Below are positions 1 to 9,269 of a stretch of DNA of 64,000 nt, piece after piece (the first letter of the stretch is position 1; the number at the start of each line of letters is the position of its first letter). The position numbers and the translations under genes are program-made. The stretch spans positions 17,899 to 81,898 of the forward strand of contig CAUJEL010000075.1 of NCBI GenBank assembly GCA_963169875.1. Reading direction: 5' to 3'. The notes beneath the pieces were generated by a model. The model saw only the letters and a list, made by a program, of their open reading frames with translations, ran no database searches and was not told where the DNA came from. Source of the stretch: Candidatus Zhuqueibacterota bacterium (lineage in GTDB: Bacteria; Zhuqueibacterota; Zhuqueibacteria; Residuimicrobiales; Residuimicrobiaceae).

Positions 1-10
1 GGAGAACCAC

Positions 11-1546
11 ATGGCTGCAAAAAGCTGTTTTGTTCGGGATATCCCGCGCCGGGCCTTTCTACGCGCGACGCTCCAGGGCGGTGCCGCTCTGGCGGCAGCG
101 CCTTCGCTGATGTCGCTGCTCTCATGCGGCGAAAAAGGCGCGCCGAATCTCAAAATTGACCTGGATCCGGAGTTGCTCAATCGCATCATCCGCCTGGCGC
201 TCAAGAACGGCGGCGAGTTCGCCGAGGTCTATCTCGAGAAACGCATCTCCCATGCCATCGAGATGGAAGAGTCGAAATTCAAGAGTGCGGTTTTTGGCAT
301 CAGCCAGGGCGCGGGCGTGCGCGTCATTTCGGGCGACAAGACCGGCTATGCCTATACCGACGATATCACCGAAGAGAAACTGGCCCGGGCTGCCGAAGTC
401 GCCTCCTATATCGCGCGCGGCAGCAAGGTCATCGGACCGCAGGACATCGCACCGGCCCAGCGGGACAGCTTTGTCACCGTCAAGTTGCCGTTGCAGCAGA
501 TCGCCGATGAAAAGCGTCTTGATGTCATGCGGCGCGCCAATCAGGCGGCGCTCGATTACGATGCCCGTATCAAGATGGCCAGCATCTCCTATTATGACGA
601 AGTGCGCAGCCGCACCATCGCCAACAGCGAGGGCGCGCTGCTCTCCGATGAACTGCCGCAGCTCTTTTTCATCGTCCAGGCTCTGGGCGAAGGCAATAGC
701 ACCCGCCACATGAGCCGTGAGCGCCTGGCGCGCCATTCCGGGTTTGAGATGTTCGAGCAAGTCACCCCCGAAGAAGTCGCCAGAACAGCGGCTCAGGAAG
801 CGATCGTCATGCTGGACGCCAAAGATTGCCCGGCCGGCCGGATGGACATCGTCATGCAGAACGGCTGGGGCGGCGTTCTGGTGCATGAGGCGGTTGGCCA
901 TCCCCTCGAAGCCGATAACATCGCCAAAAAAGTGGGCGCATTCACCGGCAAGATGGGGCAAAAAGTCGCCAGCGACGTCTTCACCATGATCGATGACGGC
1001 ACCCTGCCCAATTATCGCGGCACCATCAATTTCGATGATGAAGGCACGCAGGCGAAACGCAACGTGCTTATTGAAAAGGGCGTTCTGGTCAATTACATGA
1101 CCGACATCCTCTCGGCCAAACAACTCAACATGGAACGCACGGGCAACGGCCGGCGTGAGAGTTTCCGCTATATGCCCATACCGAGAATGACCAATACCTT
1201 CATCGATGCAGGCAAAGATAATCCGGCCGATATTCTGGCCACCACCAGGGATGGGTTGTTCGTCAAGAGTCTCAGTGGCGGCAGCGTCAATCCGGTCACC
1301 GGGCAGTTCAATTTCACCTGCCGCGAGTCCTGGCTCATCGAGAACGGCAAATTGACCACGCCGGTCAAGGGCGCGACGCTGGTGGGCAGCTGCGAAGAGA
1401 TCATCTCCAACATCGATGCGGTTGGCGATGATCTGGCGTTCGGTCCCGGCATCTGCGGCAAAGGCCAGGCGGCCGAAGTCACCGCCGGACAGCCGACGGT
1501 GCGCATACGCGGCATGAATGTGGGCGGCAGCAGGGCGAGAAGCTGA
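11..1546 (+). CDS. tldD: TldD-family metallopeptidase with apparent Tat-lipoprotein leader
   Basis: 511 aa, close to the usual TldD length plus an N-terminal leader. The family forms a TldD/TldE heterodimer that degrades unfolded peptides and processes modified peptides; TldD carries the active-site metal. The metal motif HEAVGHPLEAD (His292, Glu293, His297) is intact, and the glycine-rich C-terminal region is typical. A GGAGA ribosome site sits 5 bases before the ATG. The N-terminus is odd: a twin-arginine stretch RRAFLRAT (Arg13-Arg14), a hydrophobic segment, then SLLSCG, which reads as a lipobox with Cys39. TldD is normally cytosolic, so export through Tat as a lipoprotein is inferred from the leader only. 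It lies 24 bases before tldE, surely one operon. Confidence 0.95.
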   Translation: MAAKSCFVRDIPRRAFLRATLQGGAALAAAPSLMSLLSCGEKGAPNLKIDLDPELLNRIIRLALKNGGEFAEVYLEKRISHAIEMEESKFKSAVFGISQGAGVRVISGDKTGYAYTDDITEEKLARAAEVASYIARGSKVIGPQDIAPAQRDSFVTVKLPLQQIADEKRLDVMRRANQAALDYDARIKMASISYYDEVRSRTIANSEGALLSDELPQLFFIVQALGEGNSTRHMSRERLARHSGFEMFEQVTPEEVARTAAQEAIVMLDAKDCPAGRMDIVMQNGWGGVLVHEAVGHPLEADNIAKKVGAFTGKMGQKVASDVFTMIDDGTLPNYRGTINFDDEGTQAKRNVLIEKGVLVNYMTDILSAKQLNMERTGNGRRESFRYMPIPRMTNTFIDAGKDNPADILATTRDGLFVKSLSGGSVNPVTGQFNFTCRESWLIENGKLTTPVKGATLVGSCEEIISNIDAVGDDLAFGPGICGKGQAAEVTAGQPTVRIRGMNVGGSRARS

Positions 1547-1570
1547 TATCTGACGATAAGGAGAATCATA

Positions 1571-2905
1571 ATGGATTATAAAAATTTAGCCGAACAGCTG
1601 GTGAAGAAATGTCTGCAGCGCGGCGCCGATGCAGCCGAAGTTTATATAGAGAACGGCCGGGAACTCAGCCTTGAAGTGCGTAACGGTGATATCGAAACCG
1701 CGCAAGAGGCGTCGACCCATGGCGCCGGTTTCCGGGTTTTCGTCAAAGGCAGAATGGCCTTTTCACATTGCAACGATTTTTCACAAGGGGCGCTGGACAA
1801 TGCCATCCACAGCGCCATTCTGTTCGCCGGATCGACCACTGCGGACGAAAACAACGTTTTACCGGAAGAAAAAGAGATCACGCCGGTCTCCGGTCTTCAC
1901 GACGCAAAGATCAGCCAGATCGCCATGGAAACGAAAATCGAACTGGCCAGAAAGGTTGAAGACCTGGCCATGCAGGACAGCCGCATCACCAGGAGCGCGG
2001 GGTCGGGTTTTTCAGAGAATGAGCTGGAAATAGTCCTGGCCAATTCGCACGGACTGGTGAAAAGCTACACGGCCTCGGCCTGCAGTCTGGGCGTGTCGGT
2101 GGTGGCGGAAAAGGGCGCGCAAAAGTCCTCCGGCGGCGATTACTGCACGCGGCGGTTTTTCGATGATTTGAAATCACCGGAGGAGATTGCCACCAAAGCG
2201 TCCCGGGAAGCGTTTCAGATGCTGGATCCGCGCAAGGTCAGGACGCAAAAGGCGGCGGTGATTTTCGATCCGGATGTGGCCTTCGCACTGCTGGGCGGAC
2301 TCCTGGCGGCCATCAATGGCGAACGCGTGCTTCAGGGCGCCAGTTTCCTCGGCCAGAAACTGGCGCAAAAGATTGGCTGCGAGCTGATCACCCTGATCGA
2401 CGACGGGACGCGGCCGCGTGGCCTGGGCAGCCAGCCTTTTGATGGCGAAGGTGTGCCCACGCAAAAGCGCATCATCGTTGACAAGGGCGTGTTGCAGGGA
2501 TTCATGTATAACACCATCGCCGGCAAGCGCGCCGGCGTGAAGAGCACGGGCAATGCCAGCCGCGGCGGGTTCACCAGCCTGCCGGGCATCGGCGCGCACA
2601 ATTTCCATATGGCCGCGGGCGACATTCCACCAGAGGCGATTATCAAAGCGACTTCCCGGGGATTATGGCTCAAAAGCGTCACCGGGTATGGCATCAATCC
2701 GGTCAACGGAAATTTCAGCGGCGGTGCCGAGGGATTCTGGATCGAAAACGGCCAGATCGCCTTTCCTGTGAAAGGCCTGACTATCGCCGCCACAGCCGAC
2801 GCCATGCTCAATGGCATCGACATGGTCGCCGACGATCTTGATTTGAACCGCGGATTTACGGCTCCGACTTTTCGTATCCGCGAGATGCAGATCGGCGGGG
2901 AGTAG
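1571..2905 (+). CDS. tldE: TldE/PmbA-family protein, non-metal partner of TldD
   Basis: 444 aa, full length for the PmbA/TldE family. It shares the overall TldD fold (ENGRELSLEVRNG N-terminal strand region, C-terminal GYGINPVNGNFSGGAEGFWIENG) but lacks the HExxxH metal motif, as expected for the inactive partner subunit. It follows tldD by 24 bases with an AAGGAG site (aaggagaatcat-ATG), so both are co-transcribed. Unlike its TldD neighbour it has no signal peptide, which conflicts with a shared location in the cell unless the TldD leader is not used. A palindromic repeat follows the stop codon by about 10 bases. Confidence 0.95.
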   Translation: MDYKNLAEQLVKKCLQRGADAAEVYIENGRELSLEVRNGDIETAQEASTHGAGFRVFVKGRMAFSHCNDFSQGALDNAIHSAILFAGSTTADENNVLPEEKEITPVSGLHDAKISQIAMETKIELARKVEDLAMQDSRITRSAGSGFSENELEIVLANSHGLVKSYTASACSLGVSVVAEKGAQKSSGGDYCTRRFFDDLKSPEEIATKASREAFQMLDPRKVRTQKAAVIFDPDVAFALLGGLLAAINGERVLQGASFLGQKLAQKIGCELITLIDDGTRPRGLGSQPFDGEGVPTQKRIIVDKGVLQGFMYNTIAGKRAGVKSTGNASRGGFTSLPGIGAHNFHMAAGDIPPEAIIKATSRGLWLKSVTGYGINPVNGNFSGGAEGFWIENGQIAFPVKGLTIAATADAMLNGIDMVADDLDLNRGFTAPTFRIREMQIGGE

Positions 2906-2914
2906 TAACAACTA

Positions 2915-2947
2915 CTCTTGCGAAGGCTTTGCCGGCCTTCGCAAGAG
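2915..2947. repeat. Family A short palindrome (CTTGCGAAGG hairpin)
   Basis: Left arm CTTGCGAAGGC and right arm GCCTTCGCAAG with a 7-base loop, extended by two more pairs (13-bp stem). It starts 10 bases after the tldE stop. No T-run follows, so it is not a classical terminator. The same core CTTGCGAAGG/CCTTCGCAAG occurs near 21338, 34541 and 37351, so it belongs to a dispersed family. Confidence 0.8.
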
Positions 2948-3139
2948 AATAAGGTTGCAGCTGGTATACACAGTGCGCCGGCATGCGATAAATTTGTCTT
3001 GATTATTCTTTTACAAACTGCTATTATACCCTTGTGTTTCAGGATTCGCGGGAATTCCGGCCAAAACGGCTCTCGATGGAATGCACAGGGCATCACGATT
3101 AACAAATGTAACTCGGGTTATTAAGACAAGGAATCAGTC

Positions 3140-3856
3140 ATGAAATCAGGTTTATTCGGTCTCCTGGCAGTGGTGATACTCATCAGCGCATGCGGCGGCA
3201 CTTTTAATAAATTTCAGGATCTGAGCGATGACCAGGTGGTCAAATTATCCAGAAAGGCGCGTGTGGCTGCCCAACGGGACACATTGACGACGCAGCAAAT
3301 TGCAGCAGTTCTGGAGAAAGTGAAAAAAACGCGCGTTGACAAGGTGGATGAGCGCGAGGTCGCGGTTCTGCAGACCACGCTGGGGCCGATTGTGATTGCG
3401 TTTTACACCGATGTGGCACCGGAGCACGCCAGAAGTTTCAAGCGATTGGTCAAGGCGGGTTATTTCGACCAGACGCGTTTTCATCGCATCATCGCTGAAT
3501 TCGTCATCCAGGGCGGCGACATTCTCACCCGCGATGCCATCCCGCAGAATGACGGCAGCGGCGATCCGGGTTATTCTCTGAAAGCCGAATTCAACGAGAT
3601 TCCCCATGATTTGGGCATAGTCTCCATGGCGCGGTCGCAGGATCCCAACAGCGCGGGCTCGCAGTTTTTCATCTGTTTATCGCGCGAGCGCACCGCCCAG
3701 CTGGATGGCAAGTATACCGTATTCGGCAAAGTGATCGGCGGTCTGGACACGGTGCTTAAACTGGGCAAGGTGGAGACGCTGGTCAACCAGCGCGGCGAGA
3801 AATCGCATCCCGCCACGCCGGTCTACATCGAGCGTGCGGTGATGGTGAAGCGGTAG
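3140..3856 (+). CDS. Cyclophilin-type peptidyl-prolyl isomerase lipoprotein
   Basis: 238 aa. The N-terminus is a lipoprotein signal (VVILISACGG, Cys at about 18), then a helical linker, then a cyclophilin domain from about residue 77 to the end. Family landmarks are present: FHRIIAEFVIQGGD, SMARSQDPNSAGSQFFICLS and LDGKYTVFGKVIGGLD. The protein should catalyse proline cis-trans isomerisation on the outer face of a membrane, helping envelope proteins fold. An AAGGAA site precedes the ATG. It stands alone between the tldE hairpin and the convergent MBL/AAA+ gene. Confidence 0.93.
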   Translation: MKSGLFGLLAVVILISACGGTFNKFQDLSDDQVVKLSRKARVAAQRDTLTTQQIAAVLEKVKKTRVDKVDEREVAVLQTTLGPIVIAFYTDVAPEHARSFKRLVKAGYFDQTRFHRIIAEFVIQGGDILTRDAIPQNDGSGDPGYSLKAEFNEIPHDLGIVSMARSQDPNSAGSQFFICLSRERTAQLDGKYTVFGKVIGGLDTVLKLGKVETLVNQRGEKSHPATPVYIERAVMVKR

Positions 3857-4051
3857 AAGTGGGTTCAACACCCTGTTAGGGAGTCGTTTGTCGCAACACA
3901 ACTGCTGCCACAACATCCGTAAAAGGGTGCAGCAGGCCTGCAATAATCCCATATATGCGTTGGCTCGGCCCTGCCTGGTCAACGCATTTTTTTATCTCAA
4001 GCTTGCTGGACTCTTTCCTGGTCGAACAGCAGATTGTGCCTCACCTGGGCA

Positions 4052-6811
4052 TCACGTTCCCGATAATTTTTTCAGCTTGTCATGATATCCGAGCTTTTTG
4101 ATTTTCCTCTGCCAGTCCCGGTCGATGCGGTAATCGTCGTCATTGAAGTGATAGGCATAGCCTCTTCCCGATTTCTCTCCTTGTTTAAAAAAGTTTTTTC
4201 CTCTCCGGGTGCCCGCCATTTTGGGGATTCTGTTGGCCCACATATAATCCCTGTAGTCGCCGCCGGAGTGATGTCTGAGGTAGCTTTTTATCTGGGTGGT
4301 AGTAATACCGGGCACTGCGACGATCAATTCCACCAGCACCCTGTCAACGTCATCTTTGAATTTATCTTCGGATAGTTTTATCCGGGAAGATCCCGTATCA
4401 TGCGAGCTGGAACTCCTGGTGAAGCGTGCTATGACTTCCAGTATGGATTTATCACTGGTGATCTTTTTGCGCACAATTTCTTCCATGAGCAGTTTGAGTT
4501 CCTTGATGTTTTGCGGCCAGGTGTAGCTGCTCGTTTCCAGTTCCTCATAGACACGCTCGCTCATCTCCGGCAGATCTTTCAGCACATCGTCCTGATCACT
4601 CATGCGCCATCCCTGAATCAGGATGCGGATGTCTTCACGGCGCTCGCGAAGAGGCGGGATGACCACTTTATAAAACCGTTCGAGAATATCAAAGCGCGAG
4701 TCTTTTTGATTTTGCATGGCGCGCGGACTGGCGAATTTGCTGATCAGGATGATACTGCGCAACCGGGTTTGTGTGGCTTTATCACCGACCAGTTTGTTCA
4801 TGAGAAGGAGTTGCTTGCTGCTTTCGATATCCTCAAAATCATCGATGATAAGTGTGCTGGTCGCGGCCTCTTCCAGTGTGCTCGCGAGCCAGGCATCGCT
4901 GTTTTTGTTGAAATCTTCCGCCGACTTCCATACCGGGGCGCTGTTGGCAAGACCAAAAGAGTGAAGATGTTGATGAATACTGCGGGCCAGGACGCCGGTG
5001 CCAACGCCTTCCTCCCCATAAAGAATCAGCCGCGTTTTGCGTTGACTGATGCGCTTTTTGATATCGAGAATCATCTCGTGCATGAGTTGAGATTTGTAAA
5101 ACAGCTCGTAAAAGGTCTGTTTTTGTTCCCAATAGGGTGCAAAGATATGTTCGGTGAAAAACTTTTCTCCGGAGGACGCCGTTCTATCCGGGTTGGTATG
5201 TAACCAGGTGACGCCGGGCACCAGCACGTTCTCCATCCTGGTTTCATGTTTAAACATATCACGATAGGTCTTTAATTTTGCGGTATCAGCGATCAGCGCT
5301 GGAGCCGCGGCGGTCCCCTGCGCGTCTTTTTCACGCAACCGGGTGACCGTCTCTATGCCCCAGGCCCTGAGCACGATCATGGTGCTGTGTGTGTCGGCCA
5401 GTTTCAGATCTTTCAAGTCCGTGATGAAATCGATGGCGCCCTGCCAGCCCAACTGATTTTTGGTGTGTCTTGAATCTTCCTGGGGCATGACCGCCAGCGT
5501 TTTGACATTGAGGATGATCACATCGATCGGCCGCTGCAAATCAGCCTCTTTTTGCAGGGTTTCATAATACGTTTTCAGGTTTTCACGATACTGCGTGTCG
5601 TTGAGGTAGAGAATGGAGCAATGGTGCTGTGGAGAGGTTTGTACCATGAAAAACAGCGCGGGGATGGTGGAGTTTGCATCCTGGCCGACGCGGTGAAAGG
5701 AAGGCGCCAGAATGACTTCAATTTTGGTTTCCGGCGGCTGGGGCGCTTCCGGCCCACTGTCTTGAGCGTTCAAGGGCAGATTGATTCTGGTGAGCTTGTA
5801 CTCCTTGCTGACATCAATATCGATTTCATGCAAAAAACGGCTGCCGCCAATGTTGATGAAAATGTCGTAGAGCGAAAAGATACCCGGCGCAAAGATGTTC
5901 TGCAGCACAAATTTGCGGATGATTTGATAATTCTGCAGAGCCACTCCATCCGCTTTTGCCTCCGGCAAATCCGGGAAGGGGAATGCAGTGTATTCTTTCC
6001 ACGCCAATTGTTTGATAAAGGAAGAGGTTCTGGAGTTTATTTCCTTTTCCAGATTTTTAGTGATACTTTTAAGAATATTTTGTATTGACTCATAACCCTT
6101 TTTATTTATTTGCTCCAGAAATTTTAGCAGTGTTTCCGTGATGTTTGCACGGGCATAATTCACGCCGAACAATACGCTGGGGTGTGCATAGATGTGCATA
6201 CGGTTGTTGATCTCGGTGCGTTTCCCCGTTTTGGCGTCAATGCTCTGCTTGACAGCGCTCAAAATAAGAGGTTTGGCGTCCCGGACCGCGTCGAAATGGT
6301 TATGGGTGATGAAGAGGTGATCGATTTTATTTGAGCTGATATCGAGTTTGTTCAGATATTTGAAGGTGCTTCTGCCGGGATCGATGACGATGCGGACGCC
6401 GCAGGCTTGGAGCAGAATGCCGCCGAATCCGGGCAGTCTGCCGATATAATCCGTGCGCGCCGCCCACTCTCCGGCGCATCCGCCGCAAAAGAGGAGTGAA
6501 ACCTGTTCCGTCGGCAGCTCTGACGGGTCCGTCTCGCCCTCCGGTGCAATCAGCTTTTGTTCGTCGAGGCTGGCAGCAATTTCGGCGGCTTCGTGTATGT
6601 ACTTTTCGAAATCAGCCTTAATCTTTGAATGTTTTTTCTCTTCAGCCTCGGATTCTTCCACATGTTTCAGGGCGATCGTCACCTCTTCGAGCTGCCGCTG
6701 CAATTCAAGCTGCATATCCAGTAATACGGCCTTGTCAGCCGTTTCAGCTTCTGCGTTCGCAATCGGATTGACGACTGGTTTCTTTCCTGGTGGGGTGTTT
6801 GTGGGTGACAT
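4052..6811 (-). CDS. Metallo-beta-lactamase-fold protein fused to a degenerate sigma-54-type AAA+ domain
   Basis: 919 aa. Residues about 25-85 look like a coiled coil. From about 104 a metallo-beta-lactamase-like fold begins (RIVIDPGRSTF, then ITHNHFDAV with His170, His172, Asp174), with a long insertion before the later strands (VILAPSFHRVG, ILYLNDTQY). From about 565 a sigma-54-activator-like AAA+ domain follows: LYGEEGVGTG at the Walker A site, LIIDDFED at Walker B, PPLRERREDIRILI, and WPQNIKELKLLMEE. The Walker A Lys is replaced by Thr605 and GAFTGA is absent, so ATP hydrolysis and sigma-54 contact are both unlikely. A basic C-terminal tail may bind nucleic acid. A GGGAGC site precedes the ATG. 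It is divergent from the MoxR-vWA operon, with which it probably works (inference). I know no named family with this architecture. Confidence 0.8.
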   Translation of the reverse strand: MSPTNTPPGKKPVVNPIANAEAETADKAVLLDMQLELQRQLEEVTIALKHVEESEAEEKKHSKIKADFEKYIHEAAEIAASLDEQKLIAPEGETDPSELPTEQVSLLFCGGCAGEWAARTDYIGRLPGFGGILLQACGVRIVIDPGRSTFKYLNKLDISSNKIDHLFITHNHFDAVRDAKPLILSAVKQSIDAKTGKRTEINNRMHIYAHPSVLFGVNYARANITETLLKFLEQINKKGYESIQNILKSITKNLEKEINSRTSSFIKQLAWKEYTAFPFPDLPEAKADGVALQNYQIIRKFVLQNIFAPGIFSLYDIFINIGGSRFLHEIDIDVSKEYKLTRINLPLNAQDSGPEAPQPPETKIEVILAPSFHRVGQDANSTIPALFFMVQTSPQHHCSILYLNDTQYRENLKTYYETLQKEADLQRPIDVIILNVKTLAVMPQEDSRHTKNQLGWQGAIDFITDLKDLKLADTHSTMIVLRAWGIETVTRLREKDAQGTAAAPALIADTAKLKTYRDMFKHETRMENVLVPGVTWLHTNPDRTASSGEKFFTEHIFAPYWEQKQTFYELFYKSQLMHEMILDIKKRISQRKTRLILYGEEGVGTGVLARSIHQHLHSFGLANSAPVWKSAEDFNKNSDAWLASTLEEAATSTLIIDDFEDIESSKQLLLMNKLVGDKATQTRLRSIILISKFASPRAMQNQKDSRFDILERFYKVVIPPLRERREDIRILIQGWRMSDQDDVLKDLPEMSERVYEELETSSYTWPQNIKELKLLMEEIVRKKITSDKSILEVIARFTRSSSSHDTGSSRIKLSEDKFKDDVDRVLVELIVAVPGITTTQIKSYLRHHSGGDYRDYMWANRIPKMAGTRRGKNFFKQGEKSGRGYAYHFNDDDYRIDRDWQRKIKKLGYHDKLKKLSGT

Positions 6812-7143
6812 GGCTGCTCCCTTATTTTAACAGCAAAATGATCACAAGAGAAAAGGGGCGGTATTTCACAAATGAAATCAACACTTTGGAAAAATATATA
6901 AATTAATTCAAATTAAATCAATAAAAATGTGAAAAAAAACAGTGTGAAATACTCGCACGCCAGTTGCTTTTTTCATTTGGATCGCGTAACATAATGCAGC
7001 TGAACACCGGGCGGGTAACTGTGGAAGTTTGCACCTTCTCTGCCATTGTAACCTGGCTGCTTGTCTGAAGTTTCTGGCAAACCGGCAAGGGATGGTCAAG
7101 ACTGGCAATTCACCGAAAAATCCCGGTGTTAGCAGGATGTGAT
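6812..7143. promoter_or_regulatory. Divergent intergenic region with a spaced inverted repeat
   Basis: 332 bases between the MBL/AAA+ gene and the P-loop/MoxR/vWA operon. The left half is AT-rich (aaaatatataaattaattc). A perfect 10-bp inverted repeat, GTATTTCACA at 6861-6870 and TGTGAAATAC at 6943-6952, brackets it with 72 bases between, the layout expected for a regulator controlling both directions. No clear sigma-70 or -24/-12 promoter could be assigned by eye. Confidence 0.45.
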
Positions 7144-8289
7144 ATGCAGAATGAATTACATCGCCGACTCGTGCTGGCTGGATTTTCGCAAGCCATTCAG
7201 GTTCCCGGGACGGATTTCATCCGCATGGATGACCAGGAGCATTATCTCGGTCAGTCGCGCAATGATGCTCTGGTGCTCATCAAGAAGCTGCCGTTTCAAG
7301 TCTCCGCCCAGGTGTTTGCCCAGCTCTCAGCCATTCCATTGGCTGAAGCTTCTCTTCCGTACTCTTTTGTCATGTTTCAAGGTTTGCAGCAGAATACCGT
7401 TTTTTGCGGCGTGCGCGCGGAAATCAATGAACCTGATTTCTGGCGCGCCCCGCGAAAAATGCTGGACGTATTTGAAACTGAGATTGTCGCTCTGGCGGAA
7501 GAACGCATCGCCAAAAATTCTTTATCCATGAGTCATCCAACGCTGCGGGACGTGGTGTGCGCCTGCGCTTCGACGCCATTCGTACCCGGCCGCAATGCCG
7601 TGCAATTGCGCGCTCTGCTTTTCGCGGAATTGAACGCCCGCCGCCGGCCGTCCACTTCGCTCATCATCGGCCGCCGTGGCTGTGGCAAGCGTACCACGGT
7701 TTTGCGGGTTTTGCAGGAGCTGGGCTATTCCGCCTATCAGCTCGATCGCGAGGGCGGCAAGTCCGGGCAGGAGGTGCTCTCTATCCTGCAGGAAGCGTTT
7801 CCGGCCCTCTCCTCGCAGCCTGGCGCTGTTTTTATGATCGGGCCAGCGATCACCGATATGCTGCTGGGACCTCATCATTTTTTGTGGGAAAGTCTCTATT
7901 CATTTTTGCTGGATGAGCCACATCTTCCCGTCTTGATGCTGTGCAGCAGCGACGCGTACAGCGCCGCGTGGCGCGGCAGCCTGCGATACCAGTTCGTCGC
8001 GGAATCGACTCCGGTTCTGGTGAAAATGGTGCATTCCCATTATCCCGGATTCAGCGGGCCGCTTCTTCCTGATGAAACCACCCCCTTGGCCAACCCCGAG
8101 TGCACGTTGCGCAAAGCGGCCAGCGCGCACCACGATCTCCTGCCAATGAAGCCGGCGGCTTGCAAGGCCAGCGCACTCCTGTTTAGCCGTGTGCTATATG
8201 GAGAAGGGGATGAAGAACACCAAAATGGTCTGTCAAATGCGTCCTGCTCCTGTCAGGGCCAATCATGTTGGATCAGAAACCAGAGGTAA
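7144..8289 (+). CDS. P-loop NTPase of unknown family, first gene of MoxR-vWA operon
   Basis: 381 aa from the ATG at 7144, chosen over the upstream GTG at 7126 because AGCAGGA lies 6 bases before it. Residues 1 to about 130 form an unrecognised alpha/beta region. A Walker A motif GRRGCGKRT (176-184) starts an AAA-like core. The expected Walker B acidic pair is not evident (VFMIGPA instead), so it may bind but not hydrolyse ATP. The C-terminal 60 residues are Ala/Cys/Ser-rich with no clear domain. The stop codon is 2 bases before the MoxR-type gene, so the two are translated together. Function is unknown; by position it is an adaptor or sensor for the MoxR-vWA pair. Confidence 0.75.
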   Translation: MQNELHRRLVLAGFSQAIQVPGTDFIRMDDQEHYLGQSRNDALVLIKKLPFQVSAQVFAQLSAIPLAEASLPYSFVMFQGLQQNTVFCGVRAEINEPDFWRAPRKMLDVFETEIVALAEERIAKNSLSMSHPTLRDVVCACASTPFVPGRNAVQLRALLFAELNARRRPSTSLIIGRRGCGKRTTVLRVLQELGYSAYQLDREGGKSGQEVLSILQEAFPALSSQPGAVFMIGPAITDMLLGPHHFLWESLYSFLLDEPHLPVLMLCSSDAYSAAWRGSLRYQFVAESTPVLVKMVHSHYPGFSGPLLPDETTPLANPECTLRKAASAHHDLLPMKPAACKASALLFSRVLYGEGDEEHQNGLSNASCSCQGQSCWIRNQR

Positions 8290-8291
8290 CT

Positions 8292-9269
8292 ATGCTGAAA
8301 ACCAATGCACTGCTCTTTGAAACCCAGCAAACCGCTCCGGTGCCGGAAGAGGATGAAATCATCGAGGTCAACGGCTTCATCGGTCCGCGGTCGGTCATTG
8401 AAAAAACCATTCGTTATCTTTTGGATCAGCATGTGCAGATTGTGGGTGAGCCGGGCATGGGCAAGACTTTTTTCGCCGAGAACATCTTGCCGCCTCTCCT
8501 CAATGAAGCCATGCAGACCACCTATTCGGTGCATTACATCTTGCTGAGCAATTACAAGGATGAGCGCAATCTTTTGGAGCACATAGAGGTGACCATTGAG
8601 GGCAACACCCAATTTGCCGCTTCCAATGTGGTCAAAGCCTGGGAGAAGGCCACGGCCGTGGATCAGCCGGTGCTGGTGATCTTTGACGAAGCAAACCGGG
8701 TGGATGGCAAGCGTCAGACCATTTTGACTCCTCTGCTGGAGAGAAAGCCGCGCGTGGTCCTGGCGCTGCAGAACAAACTGCTGCAATTGCATCCGCTCTC
8801 CCGCATGGTCCTGCTGAGTAATCCGACGGGTGGCGGCACTTTCAAGTTGAATGAAAACCTGGCCGACCGGCTCAAAGTCATTGATTGGCCGCCGCCTCCG
8901 GCCCGGGTCATGGCGCGCATGCTGATGGCAGATGACTCGCGGCGAAGCGGCCGGAAGGTCATCCGCACCAGGGAGTGGACGTTTTACGACAACCTCTTGA
9001 GCGAAGATGAGGTCCTGGCGCTGTGCCAGGCGATCAAGCGCCTGGATGTATACAGAAAATCGCCCGTCTCGATCCGTGAGATGCAGGGTTATTACTTTGA
9101 ATTAAAACGCAACCGGCTGACTGATGCCTTGAAACAGATCAGGCATGATATCCGCGCAAAAGTCGATGTCTCCAATCCTGCCGCCGCCCGGGAGATCAAT
9201 GCCACGTTCAGCCGGCTGATGGAAACGATAAAGGATAACATGGCATGTATGATGCAAACTCAATTGTAA
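8292..9269 (+). CDS. MoxR/NorQ-type AAA+ ATPase
   Basis: 325 aa from the ATG at 8292, which has AGAGGT at 5-bp spacing; the ORF-track start at 8265 would overlap the previous gene needlessly. Walker A GEPGMGKT (52-59), Walker B LVIFDEA (about 128-134) and a sensor-1 stretch LLSNPTGGGTFKLNENLADR match the MoxR/CbbQ/NorQ group, which remodels or activates target proteins with a vWA partner. The next gene encodes that vWA partner. All ATPase motifs look intact, unlike those of the two other AAA-like proteins at this locus. Confidence 0.88.
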   Translation: MLKTNALLFETQQTAPVPEEDEIIEVNGFIGPRSVIEKTIRYLLDQHVQIVGEPGMGKTFFAENILPPLLNEAMQTTYSVHYILLSNYKDERNLLEHIEVTIEGNTQFAASNVVKAWEKATAVDQPVLVIFDEANRVDGKRQTILTPLLERKPRVVLALQNKLLQLHPLSRMVLLSNPTGGGTFKLNENLADRLKVIDWPPPPARVMARMLMADDSRRSGRKVIRTREWTFYDNLLSEDEVLALCQAIKRLDVYRKSPVSIREMQGYYFELKRNRLTDALKQIRHDIRAKVDVSNPAAAREINATFSRLMETIKDNMACMMQTQL

